Shown in pieces: positions 6,495 to 13,087 of a stretch of DNA of 34,158 bases. Source of the DNA: Vicinamibacteria bacterium. GTDB lineage: Bacteria > Acidobacteriota > Vicinamibacteria > Fen-336. The stretch lies in the NCBI GenBank assembly GCA_025923995.1, contig JAICEW010000026.1, positions 1-34,158 of the forward strand. Direction: 5' to 3'. The notes under the pieces are model-generated. The model did not search any database, was not told the origin of the DNA, and saw only the letters and a program-made list of their open reading frames with translations. How positions within the stretch are numbered: the first letter of the stretch is position 1; each line of letters opens with the position of its first letter. A program made the translations under genes and the position numbers.

Positions 6495-8295
6495 CCGCGT
6501 CCAGATGCGCGGCCTCCGAGTCGCCCATCTGCACGCTTTGCGTGAAGTACTCACGCCACCGCCGCGTGACGAGCTTCGCGGTCGCCTCGTCCGCGCGCAG
6601 CTCGTCGGGGAAGCCCGGCTTGAGCCGCGCGTCGATCAGGATGGGCGGCTCGTAGGCGAGGTGGTTGCGGACGATGCGCTGGCTCGAGGCGTGGACGTCG
6701 GCCGCGGGCTCGAAGCGCGTGAAGGTGGTCCACAGGAAGTTCATGGGGCTGCGGGCCGCGCGCGCGGGCTCGTCGGTGAGCACGAGCAGCGGCCAGCCGG
6801 CGAAGGCGGGATGGGCCGCCAGTCGTCCGGCCGCGTCGGCATCGGTGGCGAACGCGGGCCCGCCGACCACCAGGCAGCCGCCGCAGAAGACGCGCACGTC
6901 CGTCACCTCGGGCGGAGGGGCGGTGGGGGGACGGAACTCGCGCGGCAGGTCGCGTACCGCCGGCCCCAGGCCGAGCCAGATGCCCTTCGAGCCCCGGTTC
7001 ACGCTCGGCCCCGTGTAGTCCAGCGTGTCCATCGACGTGTTGCCCAGCACGTAGAGGTCGGTCTGCGGGTGGGTGCGGGCGAGCAGGTGCTCGAGCGTCG
7101 AGGGGAAGTCGCGCAGGTCGACCGGCTGGTCCGTCACCAGCAGGAACTTGGTCAGCGAGAGCTGCCCCTCGCCCAGGATGCGCAGCGCGCTCGCCATCGC
7201 CTCGCGCGCGTAGCGCTCGCGCACGACCGCCGCCGCCAGCGAGTGGTATCCGGTCTCGCCGTACGACCACAGGTCGCGCACGCCCGGCATGACCAGCGGG
7301 AACAGCGGGGAGAGCAGCTCCTGCAGCAGGTCGCCGATGAAGAAGTCCTCCTGCCTGGGCTTGCCCACGACCGTCGCGGGGTAGATCGCGTCCCGCCGGC
7401 GCGCCATCCACTCGACCTCGAAGACGGGGTAGTCGTGCCGCAGCGAGTAGTAGCCGTAGTGGTCGCCGAAGGGGCCTTCGGGCCGTCGCACGCCCGCGGG
7501 CACGCGCCCGACCAGCGCGATCTCGGCGTCGGCCACCAGGCGGTGCGCGCCCGGGCCAGGCACGAGCGGCAGCTTCCGTCCGGCCAGCAACGAGGCCAGC
7601 ATCAGCTCGGGCACGTTCTCGGGCAGCGGCGCGATCGCGGCCAGGATGAGCGCGGGCGGCCCGCCCAGGAAGACGGTGGCGGGGAGGGCCTCGCCGCGCG
7701 CCTCCGCGACCGCGTGGTGGAACCCGCCGCCCTTGCCGATCTGGCAGTGCATGCCGGTCGTCCGCGCGTCGTGCACCTGGAGCCGGTACATGCCCAGGTT
7801 CGAGCCGTGGCCCTCGGGGTGCTCGGTGTACACGAGCGGCAGAGTCACGAAGGGGCCGCCGTCCTCGGGCCAGCAGGTGATGACGGGCAGCCGGTCCAGC
7901 CGGACGTCGCGGGTCACGACCTCGGTGACCGGCCCGCTCGATCGGCGCCGCGTCCCGATCCGCAGCGCGTCGCGCAGCACGTCGCGCGCACCCCAGAGCT
8001 TGCCCGCGGTGGGAGGGAGGAGGTCTCTCGCGAGCGCCGCGATCCGGCGCACCAGCTCGAGCGGCCGCGCGCCGAACGCCAGCTCGGCCCGGCGGCGGGT
8101 CCCGAACAGGTTCGTGACGAGCGGGACGTCGGACCCCTGGACGTGGGTGAAGAGCAGCGCCGGCCCGTTGGCGGCGATCACGCGCCGGTGGATCTCCGCC
8201 GCCTCCAGCCGCGCGTCCACGGTCGCCTCGACGACCGCGAGGTCGCCGTCGCGGCGCAGCTGGTCCAGGAACGAACGCAGGTCGGGGAAGGACAT
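6490..8295 (-). CDS. mqnL: UbiD-family decarboxylase, MqnL-like (menaquinone synthesis)
   Basis: Predicted prenylated-FMN-dependent decarboxylase of 601 aa, longer than E. coli UbiD but like the roughly 600 aa UbiD-type proteins of futalosine-pathway bacteria. ATG 8295 gives the start MSFPDLRSFLDQL, the usual N-terminus of the family; upstream in-frame starts would extend into the mqnE promoter region. Family signatures include TCWPEDGGPFVTLPLVYT, LGMYRLQVHD, the EGPFGDHYGYYS loop with conserved acidic residues, and VVGKPRQEDFFIG. In the futalosine route it would remove the carboxylate from the prenylated naphthoate formed by MqnP. It is divergent from mqnE across about 62 bases, which ties it to the pathway. 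The symbol is by context, because UbiD paralogues acting on other aromatic acids look alike. Confidence 0.85.
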   Translation of the reverse strand: MSFPDLRSFLDQLRRDGDLAVVEATVDARLEAAEIHRRVIAANGPALLFTHVQGSDVPLVTNLFGTRRRAELAFGARPLELVRRIAALARDLLPPTAGKLWGARDVLRDALRIGTRRRSSGPVTEVVTRDVRLDRLPVITCWPEDGGPFVTLPLVYTEHPEGHGSNLGMYRLQVHDARTTGMHCQIGKGGGFHHAVAEARGEALPATVFLGGPPALILAAIAPLPENVPELMLASLLAGRKLPLVPGPGAHRLVADAEIALVGRVPAGVRRPEGPFGDHYGYYSLRHDYPVFEVEWMARRRDAIYPATVVGKPRQEDFFIGDLLQELLSPLFPLVMPGVRDLWSYGETGYHSLAAAVVRERYAREAMASALRILGEGQLSLTKFLLVTDQPVDLRDFPSTLEHLLARTHPQTDLYVLGNTSMDTLDYTGPSVNRGSKGIWLGLGPAVRDLPREFRPPTAPPPEVTDVRVFCGGCLVVGGPAFATDADAAGRLAAHPAFAGWPLLVLTDEPARAARSPMNFLWTTFTRFEPAADVHASSQRIVRNHLAYEPPILIDARLKPGFPDELRADEATAKLVTRRWREYFTQSVQMGDSEAAHLDAV

Positions 8296-8357
8296 GAGTG
8301 CCGCGCATTCTCCCTCGTTTTCCGGGGCCCGCGCCGCGGTGATAGTCTGGAGGGCGC

Positions 8358-9464
8358 ATGCAGACCCCACTCGCGGACTTCGCGGTCCAGGACGCGGCGC
8401 TCCAGCCGGTCCGGGACAAGGTGCTGTCGGGCAAGCGTTTGTCGTTCGAGGACGGCGTGGCGCTCTACCGCAGCCACGACCTGCTGGCCATCGGCGCGCT
8501 GGCCAACCACGTGCGCGAGCAGCGCCACGGCGACGCGGCCTACTTCGTGTGGAACACGCACATCAACCACACGAACGTGTGCGTGGCCACCTGCGACTTC
8601 TGCGCGTTCGCGGCCCGGCCCGGCGAGGCCCGCGGCTACACGATGGGGCTGCCCGAGATCCTCGCGAACGTGGAGGGCCTCCCGCAGGCCGTGCGCGAGG
8701 TGCACATCGTGGGCGGGCTGCACCCCGACCTGCCCTGGTCGTACTTCCTCGACATGATGCGCGGCATCAAGCGCGTCCGCCCGGACATCCACATCAAGGC
8801 CTTCACCGCGGTCGAGATCTTCTTCTTCCACCGGCTGTACCGCATGGGCGTCGAGCAGGTGCTGGCCGAGCTGAAGGACGCCGGGCTCGACTCCATGCCC
8901 GGGGGCGGCGCGGAGATCTTCGCCAAGGCGACGCGCGACCAGATCATCAAGGGCAAGGCCGACGAGAAGCAGTGGCTGGACGTCATGCGCGAGGCGCACC
9001 GGCAGGGCATCCCCACCAACGCGACGATGCTCTACGGCCACATCGAGTCGGTCGAAGACCGGGTCGACCACCTGCTGAAGCTGCGTGCGCTGCAGGACGA
9101 GACGGGCGGCTTCGTGACCTACATCCCGCTCGCGTTCCAGCCGTGGGAAGCGCCCGCCATGAAGCTGCCGGAGACCACGGGCTTCGACGACCTGAAGGCG
9201 ATCGCGGTCGGCCGCCTGCTGCTCGACAACTTCCCGCACATCAAGTCGTACTGGATCATGATCGGGCCCCGCCTGGCGCAGGTCGGCCTCTCGTTCGGCG
9301 CGGACGACATCGACGGGACCGTGACCGAGGAGAAGATCGCACACGACGCGGGTGCGCCCACCGCGCAGAGCATGACGGTGCACGAGCTGGTGCGCCTCAT
9401 CCGGGAGGCGGGGCGTCGGCCGGTGGAGCGGGACACCGTGTTCAACGTCGTCAAGGAATGGTGA
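8358..9464 (+). CDS. mqnE: Aminofutalosine synthase MqnE (radical SAM)
   Basis: Radical SAM enzyme of 368 aa joining the MqnA product, 3-[(1-carboxyvinyl)oxy]benzoate, to the adenosyl moiety of S-adenosylmethionine to give aminofutalosine. ATG 8358 follows GGAGG (8349-8353). The [4Fe-4S] motif CVATCDFC has Cys75, Cys79 and Cys82 (CxxxCxxC), after the family sequence INHTNVCV. Other signatures are HIVGGLHPDLPW, the MPGGGAEIF loop, FGADDIDGTVTEEKI and the C-terminal LIREAGRRPVERDTVFN. The last two separate MqnE from its paralogue MqnC. It heads the mqnE-mqnA-mqnC unit, and mqnA starts inside its final codons. Confidence 0.95.
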   Translation: MQTPLADFAVQDAALQPVRDKVLSGKRLSFEDGVALYRSHDLLAIGALANHVREQRHGDAAYFVWNTHINHTNVCVATCDFCAFAARPGEARGYTMGLPEILANVEGLPQAVREVHIVGGLHPDLPWSYFLDMMRGIKRVRPDIHIKAFTAVEIFFFHRLYRMGVEQVLAELKDAGLDSMPGGGAEIFAKATRDQIIKGKADEKQWLDVMREAHRQGIPTNATMLYGHIESVEDRVDHLLKLRALQDETGGFVTYIPLAFQPWEAPAMKLPETTGFDDLKAIAVGRLLLDNFPHIKSYWIMIGPRLAQVGLSFGADDIDGTVTEEKIAHDAGAPTAQSMTVHELVRLIREAGRRPVERDTVFNVVKEW

Positions 9465-10249
9465 GCGCACCCGTCCGCCTGGGCGTCGTCTCGTACCTCA
9501 ACGCGGAGCCGCTGGTGTTCGGCCTCGAGCGCGATCCCGCCTTCGTGCTGGTGCGCGACCTGCCGTCGCGCGTGGCGTCGATGCTCGTATCGGGGGCGAT
9601 CGACCTGGGCATGATCCCCTCGGCCGCGTACGCCGACGGGGACTACGCGATCGTGCCGGGCGTCGCCATCGCCAGCCGGGGGCCGGTGCGCTCCGTGCGC
9701 GTGTACCACCGCGGCCCGCTGGCCGGGGCGCGCACCGTCGCGCTCGACACCTCGAGCCGGACCAGCGTGGTGCTCGCGCGCGTGCTGCTGCGGGAGATGC
9801 TCGGACGCGAGCCCGCGTACGTGGCGATGGCGCCCGACCTGGACGCGATGCTCTCCCAGGCGGACGCGGCGCTGATGATCGGCGACCCGGCGCTCTACCA
9901 CCACACGGAGGTGCCCTCCGTGGACCTGGGCCACGAGTGGACGAGGCGCACCGGGCTGCCGTTCGTCTACGCGTTCTGGGCCGGCCCGCGCGGTGCGGTG
10001 GATCCCGCCGGCGTGGCTCGCCTGCAGGAGGCGCTGCGGCAGGGGCTGGAGGCGCTGCCGGCCATCGCGGCCTCCTACAACGGGCACGGCGCGCGGCACG
10101 GTGCGTTGAACGAGTCCTATCTGCGTGCGAACATCCACTACGGCTTCGGTGCTAAGGAGCAGGCGGGCCTGCGCGAGTTCTACCGCCGGGCGCACGCCCT
10201 GGGCCTCCTGCCCGAGATCCCTGAGCTGAGGTTCCATGCCGATCGCTGA
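9458..10249 (+). CDS. mqnA: Chorismate dehydratase MqnA
   Basis: First enzyme of the futalosine pathway, dehydrating chorismate to 3-[(1-carboxyvinyl)oxy]benzoate; 263 aa, normal for the MqnA/MqnD periplasmic-binding-protein-like fold. The N-terminus VRLGVVSYLNAEPLVFGL carries the typical SYLNA signature. IDLGMIPSAAY and ALMIGDPAL are further family segments. The start is ATG 9458 or GTG 9461, both overlapping the mqnE stop (9462-9464); AAGGA sits immediately upstream at 9453-9457. The end overlaps the mqnC start by 14 bases. MqnA rather than MqnD is favoured by SYLNA and by operon position between mqnE and mqnC. Confidence 0.93.
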   Translation: MVSAPVRLGVVSYLNAEPLVFGLERDPAFVLVRDLPSRVASMLVSGAIDLGMIPSAAYADGDYAIVPGVAIASRGPVRSVRVYHRGPLAGARTVALDTSSRTSVVLARVLLREMLGREPAYVAMAPDLDAMLSQADAALMIGDPALYHHTEVPSVDLGHEWTRRTGLPFVYAFWAGPRGAVDPAGVARLQEALRQGLEALPAIAASYNGHGARHGALNESYLRANIHYGFGAKEQAGLREFYRRAHALGLLPEIPELRFHADR

Positions 10250-11372
10250 GTCGACGCGGAAGAAGGTCCTGGCGGGGGAGCGCGTCTCGCGCGAGGAGGC
10301 GGTCGCCCTCCTGCGCGACGGCGAGCTGCTGGAGCTGGGCGCGCTGGCCGACGCGGTGCGCCAGCGCCTCCATCCGGAGGGCGTCGTCACCTACATCATC
10401 GACCGCAACATCAACTACACGAACGTGTGCACGGCGCAGTGCGCGTTCTGCGCGTTCTACCGCGACCTGCCGTCGGCCGACGGGTACGTCCTCGGCAAGG
10501 CGCAGCTGGCGCAGAAGATCGAGGAGACGCTGGAGCTGGGTGGCAGCCAGATCCTCCTGCAGGGCGGCCTGCACCCGGACCTGGGCATCGAGTTCTACGA
10601 GGAGATGTTCCGCTGGATGAAGTCCTCGTATCCCTCGCTGTGGATCCACGGCCTCTCGCCGGCCGAGGTCAAGCACATCGCGAAGGTCTCGCGCCTGACG
10701 ACCGAGGAGACCGTGCGGCGCCTGATCGCGGCGGGACTGGACTCGATCCCCGGCGGCGGGGCGGAGATCCTCTCCGACCGTGTGCGGGACATCATCGGCA
10801 TCCACAAGGGCTCGACCGAGGACTGGCTGGAGGTGATGGAGGTCGCGCACGGCCTGGGCCTGCGCACGACCGCCACCATGATGTTCGGCCACGTGGAGAC
10901 GCTCGAGGAGCGGGTCGACCACCTCCTGCACCTGCGCGACCTGCAGGACCGCACGCACGGCTTCACCGCCTTCATCGCCTGGACCTTCCAGCCGGAGAAC
11001 ACCGCGCTGGCGGGGGACGAGCTGACCTCGTTCCAGTACCTGCGCACGCTGGCCGTCTCGCGCATCGTGCTCGACAACTTCCCGAGCGTGCAGGCCTCGT
11101 GGGTCACGCAGGGCGGCAAGATCGGCCAGCTCTCGCTGCGCTTCGGCGCCAACGACTTCGGGAGCCTCATGATCGAGGAGAACGTCGTCTCGGCCGCGGG
11201 CGCGCACTTCCGGCTCACCGAGGCCGAGATCGCCCGCAACATCCAGGCGGCGGGCTTCGTGCCCAAGCGGCGCACGATGCACTACCAGATCGTGGGCGAC
11301 CCGTACTGCTGGACGCACCCCACGCCCGCGCTGCCGGCCGAGCCGGCGGGCGCCACGTCGGTCGCCGGGTGA
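10236..11372 (+). CDS. mqnC: Cyclic dehypoxanthine futalosine synthase MqnC (radical SAM)
   Basis: Radical SAM cyclase of 378 aa converting dehypoxanthine futalosine to its cyclic form. The cluster motif is NYTNVCTAQCAFCAFYR with Cys65, Cys69 and Cys72. Family segments include ILLQGGLHPDLGIEFYEEM, WIHGLSPAEV, IPGGGAEIL, ATMMFGHVET, AWTFQPENT and FGANDFGSLMIEENVVSAAG, followed by IQAAGFVPKRR. These C-terminal features identify MqnC against MqnE. ATG 10236 lies 14 bases inside mqnA, with a GAGG at 10228-10231. The last codons overlap a GTG start of the next gene (GTGA). The C-terminal 20 residues are Ala/Pro-rich and not part of the enzyme core. Confidence 0.95.
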   Translation: MPIAESTRKKVLAGERVSREEAVALLRDGELLELGALADAVRQRLHPEGVVTYIIDRNINYTNVCTAQCAFCAFYRDLPSADGYVLGKAQLAQKIEETLELGGSQILLQGGLHPDLGIEFYEEMFRWMKSSYPSLWIHGLSPAEVKHIAKVSRLTTEETVRRLIAAGLDSIPGGGAEILSDRVRDIIGIHKGSTEDWLEVMEVAHGLGLRTTATMMFGHVETLEERVDHLLHLRDLQDRTHGFTAFIAWTFQPENTALAGDELTSFQYLRTLAVSRIVLDNFPSVQASWVTQGGKIGQLSLRFGANDFGSLMIEENVVSAAGAHFRLTEAEIARNIQAAGFVPKRRTMHYQIVGDPYCWTHPTPALPAEPAGATSVAG

Positions 11373-11929
11373 GCGCCGCGCTGGTCCTCGCGGGCCTGCT
11401 GGCGGCGGGCCCCGCGCCCACGCCGCAGCCGCCCGTCGAGTGGATCACCGACGAGGACGGCGTGCTGGAGCTGCTGCTCGCGCACCGCGACGACGACCGC
11501 GTGGACGGCGGGACGCTGCGGGTGGACCGGGCGAAGAGGCTCGTCACCTGGACGGGCGCGCCCAACGAGATCGGGTGCAAGCGCCGCTTCGAGGTCTCGT
11601 TCGCGGACGTGAAGTCCGTCGAGGAGGAGCGCACGCTCCCCGGATTCCATCTGGAGCTGCGGGAGGGCAAGCCCAAGGGCTGGACACTGATGCCGCTGCC
11701 CCACGTGACCTACCTGCTGAAGGATCCCTCGGTGAAGGAGGGCGACCTGCAGCAGCGCGCCAACGACGCGGGCCTGGTGGGACCCGACGGGGCGCCGCTG
11801 CGCATCGGCGGCGAGGCCGGCGGCGTGGGTCCCCGCGTCAAGAAGCGCGAGCTGCCGGACGAGGTGGACCGCGACGTCCGCAAGGCGATCACGGTCCTGC
11901 GCGACGCGCTGGCGTCGGGCGGCGAATAG
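11369..11929 (+). CDS. Unknown small exported protein at the end of the mqnEAC operon
   Basis: Not recognised. The 186 aa frame begins at GTG 11369, overlapping the mqnC stop as GTGA, which points to translational coupling. The first 15 or so residues are Ala/Leu-rich, resembling a short signal or anchor segment, followed by a Pro-rich stretch. The middle (about 25-110) has alternating charged and aliphatic residues, for example GTLRVDRAKRLVTWTG and FHLELREGKPKGW, suggesting a beta-barrel or PH-like sandwich. The C-terminus (about 150-186) looks helical and charged. Codon usage resembles its neighbours. Its operon position suggests a link to menaquinone enzymes, but nothing in the sequence shows one. 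Confidence 0.75.
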   Translation: MSAALVLAGLLAAGPAPTPQPPVEWITDEDGVLELLLAHRDDDRVDGGTLRVDRAKRLVTWTGAPNEIGCKRRFEVSFADVKSVEEERTLPGFHLELREGKPKGWTLMPLPHVTYLLKDPSVKEGDLQQRANDAGLVGPDGAPLRIGGEAGGVGPRVKKRELPDEVDRDVRKAITVLRDALASGGE

Positions 11930-11932
11930 CTC

Positions 11933-12859
11933 CTACTTCAGCTGCTCCAGCGCCTTCTTCGCGGTCTCCGCCTGCGGTGAGGTGGGCCCCAGCTCCACGA
12001 CCTTCTTGAAGTCCGCCTTGGCCTCGGCCGTCTTGCCCGTGCCCAGGTAGGCCAGGCCCCGCTGGAAGTAGCCGTCCACGTAGGACGGGTCCAGCGTCAC
12101 CGACTTCGTGAGGTAGGGGATCGCGTCCTCGGCCTTGCCCTGGTTCAGCAGGATGACAGCGACGTTGTAGAAGATCTCGGGATCGCTCACCGCGGTCTCG
12201 TCGATGGTCTTGAGGACGGCCATCCCGCGGTCGAGCTGGTTGGCGCGCAGCGCCTCCTGCGCCAGCAGGATCTTGACCTTCACGTTCGACGGGTCGGCGT
12301 CGCTCACGAACTGCAGGTGCTCGGCCGACTTCCCGTAGTCGCCCTCCTGGCTGTAGCAGCGCGCGATCATCTCGTGCAGCGTGGCCGACAGCTCGGGCTT
12401 GAGGGCCAGCACCTTCTCGTACTCCGCGCGCGCCTCCGCGAACTTGCCTTCCTTGTAGGCGGCGTCGCCCTTCTGGACGGCGGCGAGCAGCTCCGGCGAG
12501 GGGCCCGAGGGGGCCGCGCGGTCCAGCCGCACCTCCAGAGGAGGCACGCGCGCCGATTCCGCCGGGAGGTTGATGTAGACCTGCTTGAGCGCGAAGCCGG
12601 GGGCCTCGATGTCGGCGTTCCACTTGCCGGACACGATGCCGCCGACGGCCCACTTGCCCTTCTTGTCGGTCTTGAGGGGGCTCGGGCCCCCGCCGCGCTC
12701 CGGCAGGTCGAGCTTCACGGTCGCGCCCTCGATGGGCTTGCCGTCGGGGTCGAGCACCTTGCCCTCCAGGCGCCCCAGGCCCTTCCAGTCCTGCGCGCCG
12801 AGAGGCGCCGCGATCAGTACCGCCGCGAGCGCCAGAGCCAGCCGATGGTTCAAGTGCAT
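11933..12859 (-). CDS. Exported TPR protein with carboxypeptidase-regulatory-like domain
   Basis: Predicted periplasmic protein of 308 aa. ATG 12859 starts a good signal peptide (HRLALALAAVLIAAPLGAQ); a GTG at 12877 is an in-frame alternative six bases after a TATAAT box. After the signal comes a carboxypeptidase-D regulatory-like beta-sandwich (about 30-115), recognisable by GKVLDPDGKPIEGATVKL and GKWNADIEAPGF. Then follow about four TPR units (about 125-308) with the pattern GDAAYKEGKFAEARAEYEKV and YFQRGLAYLGTGKTAEAKAD. TPR proteins scaffold other proteins. This combination beside an Oar-like TonB receptor on the same strand is typical of acidobacterial genomes. The partner and exact function are unknown. 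The gene converges on its neighbour with 3 bases between stops. Confidence 0.85.
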   Translation of the reverse strand: MHLNHRLALALAAVLIAAPLGAQDWKGLGRLEGKVLDPDGKPIEGATVKLDLPERGGGPSPLKTDKKGKWAVGGIVSGKWNADIEAPGFALKQVYINLPAESARVPPLEVRLDRAAPSGPSPELLAAVQKGDAAYKEGKFAEARAEYEKVLALKPELSATLHEMIARCYSQEGDYGKSAEHLQFVSDADPSNVKVKILLAQEALRANQLDRGMAVLKTIDETAVSDPEIFYNVAVILLNQGKAEDAIPYLTKSVTLDPSYVDGYFQRGLAYLGTGKTAEAKADFKKVVELGPTSPQAETAKKALEQLK

Positions 12860-12883
12860 GATCGTGTCGAGCCTCACGTGAGG

Positions 12884-12889
12884 ATTATA
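12884..12889 (-). promoter_or_regulatory. Candidate -10 box (TATAAT) of the TPR gene
   Basis: A perfect TATAAT on the minus strand in an otherwise GC-rich region. It lies 6 bases before GTG 12877 and 24 before ATG 12859. No convincing -35 element was seen; TTGTCC lies only 14 bases upstream. A start near 12878 would give the ATG form a short leader containing GAGG (12875-12872). Confidence 0.45.
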
Positions 12890-12901
12890 TCGACGACCCG
12901 A

Positions 12902-12945
12902 ACGGACAACGGCCCTGGGGATTCCCCCAGGGCCGTCAGGTCCGT
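12902..12945. repeat. Two-tier inverted repeat (hairpin 1 of 4)
   Basis: The inner stem pairs 12909-12920 with 12925-12936, a perfect 12 bp around the loop ATTC. After a small internal loop, ACGGAC (12902-12907) pairs with GTCCGT (12940-12945). No T-run follows on either strand, so it is not a standard intrinsic terminator. It lies between the TonB receptor gene and the promoter of the TPR gene. Confidence 0.65.
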
Positions 12946-12970
12946 GTTCCCCGGCGAGCGAAGCCGACTT

Positions 12971-13001
12971 GCCGCGCGTCTTCGATGCGAAGCCGCGCGG
13001 C
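12971..13001. repeat. Long inverted repeat (hairpin 2 of 4)
   Basis: GCCGCGCG (12971-12978) pairs with CGCGCGGC (12994-13001). After one mismatch, CTTCG (12980-12984) pairs with CGAAG (12988-12992) around an ATG loop. This gives 13 pairs with a single 1x1 mismatch. No T-run is present. Confidence 0.6.
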
Positions 13002-13005
13002 TCGA

Positions 13006-13047
13006 CCTCGCTCGCGCTCGGGCGTCACGTCGGCGCAGCGAGCGAGG
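13006..13047. repeat. Inverted repeat with large loop (hairpin 3 of 4)
   Basis: CCTCGCTCGC (13006-13015) is the exact complement of GCGAGCGAGG (13038-13047), with a 22-base loop. It lies directly between hairpins 2 and 4. Confidence 0.5.
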
Positions 13048-13050
13048 GGT

Positions 13051-13077
13051 GCGGGGAGGCCGTGTGGGCCTCCCCGC
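13051..13077 (-). terminator. Terminator-like hairpin after the TonB receptor gene (hairpin 4 of 4)
   Basis: GCGGGGAGGCC (13051-13061) pairs perfectly with GGCCTCCCCGC (13067-13077) over 11 bp around a 5-base loop. It begins 10 bases after the receptor stop codon on the minus strand, the usual terminator place. The downstream T-run is missing, so termination efficiency is uncertain. Confidence 0.5.
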
Positions 13078-13087
13078 TACGAAAGGA

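Noticed and set aside
8341-8348. GATAGT/TAGTCT as the mqnE -10 box
   Set aside because: It is plausible by spacing to ATG 8358, but the transcript would begin at or inside the GGAGG ribosome site (8349-8353), so it was not listed as a promoter.
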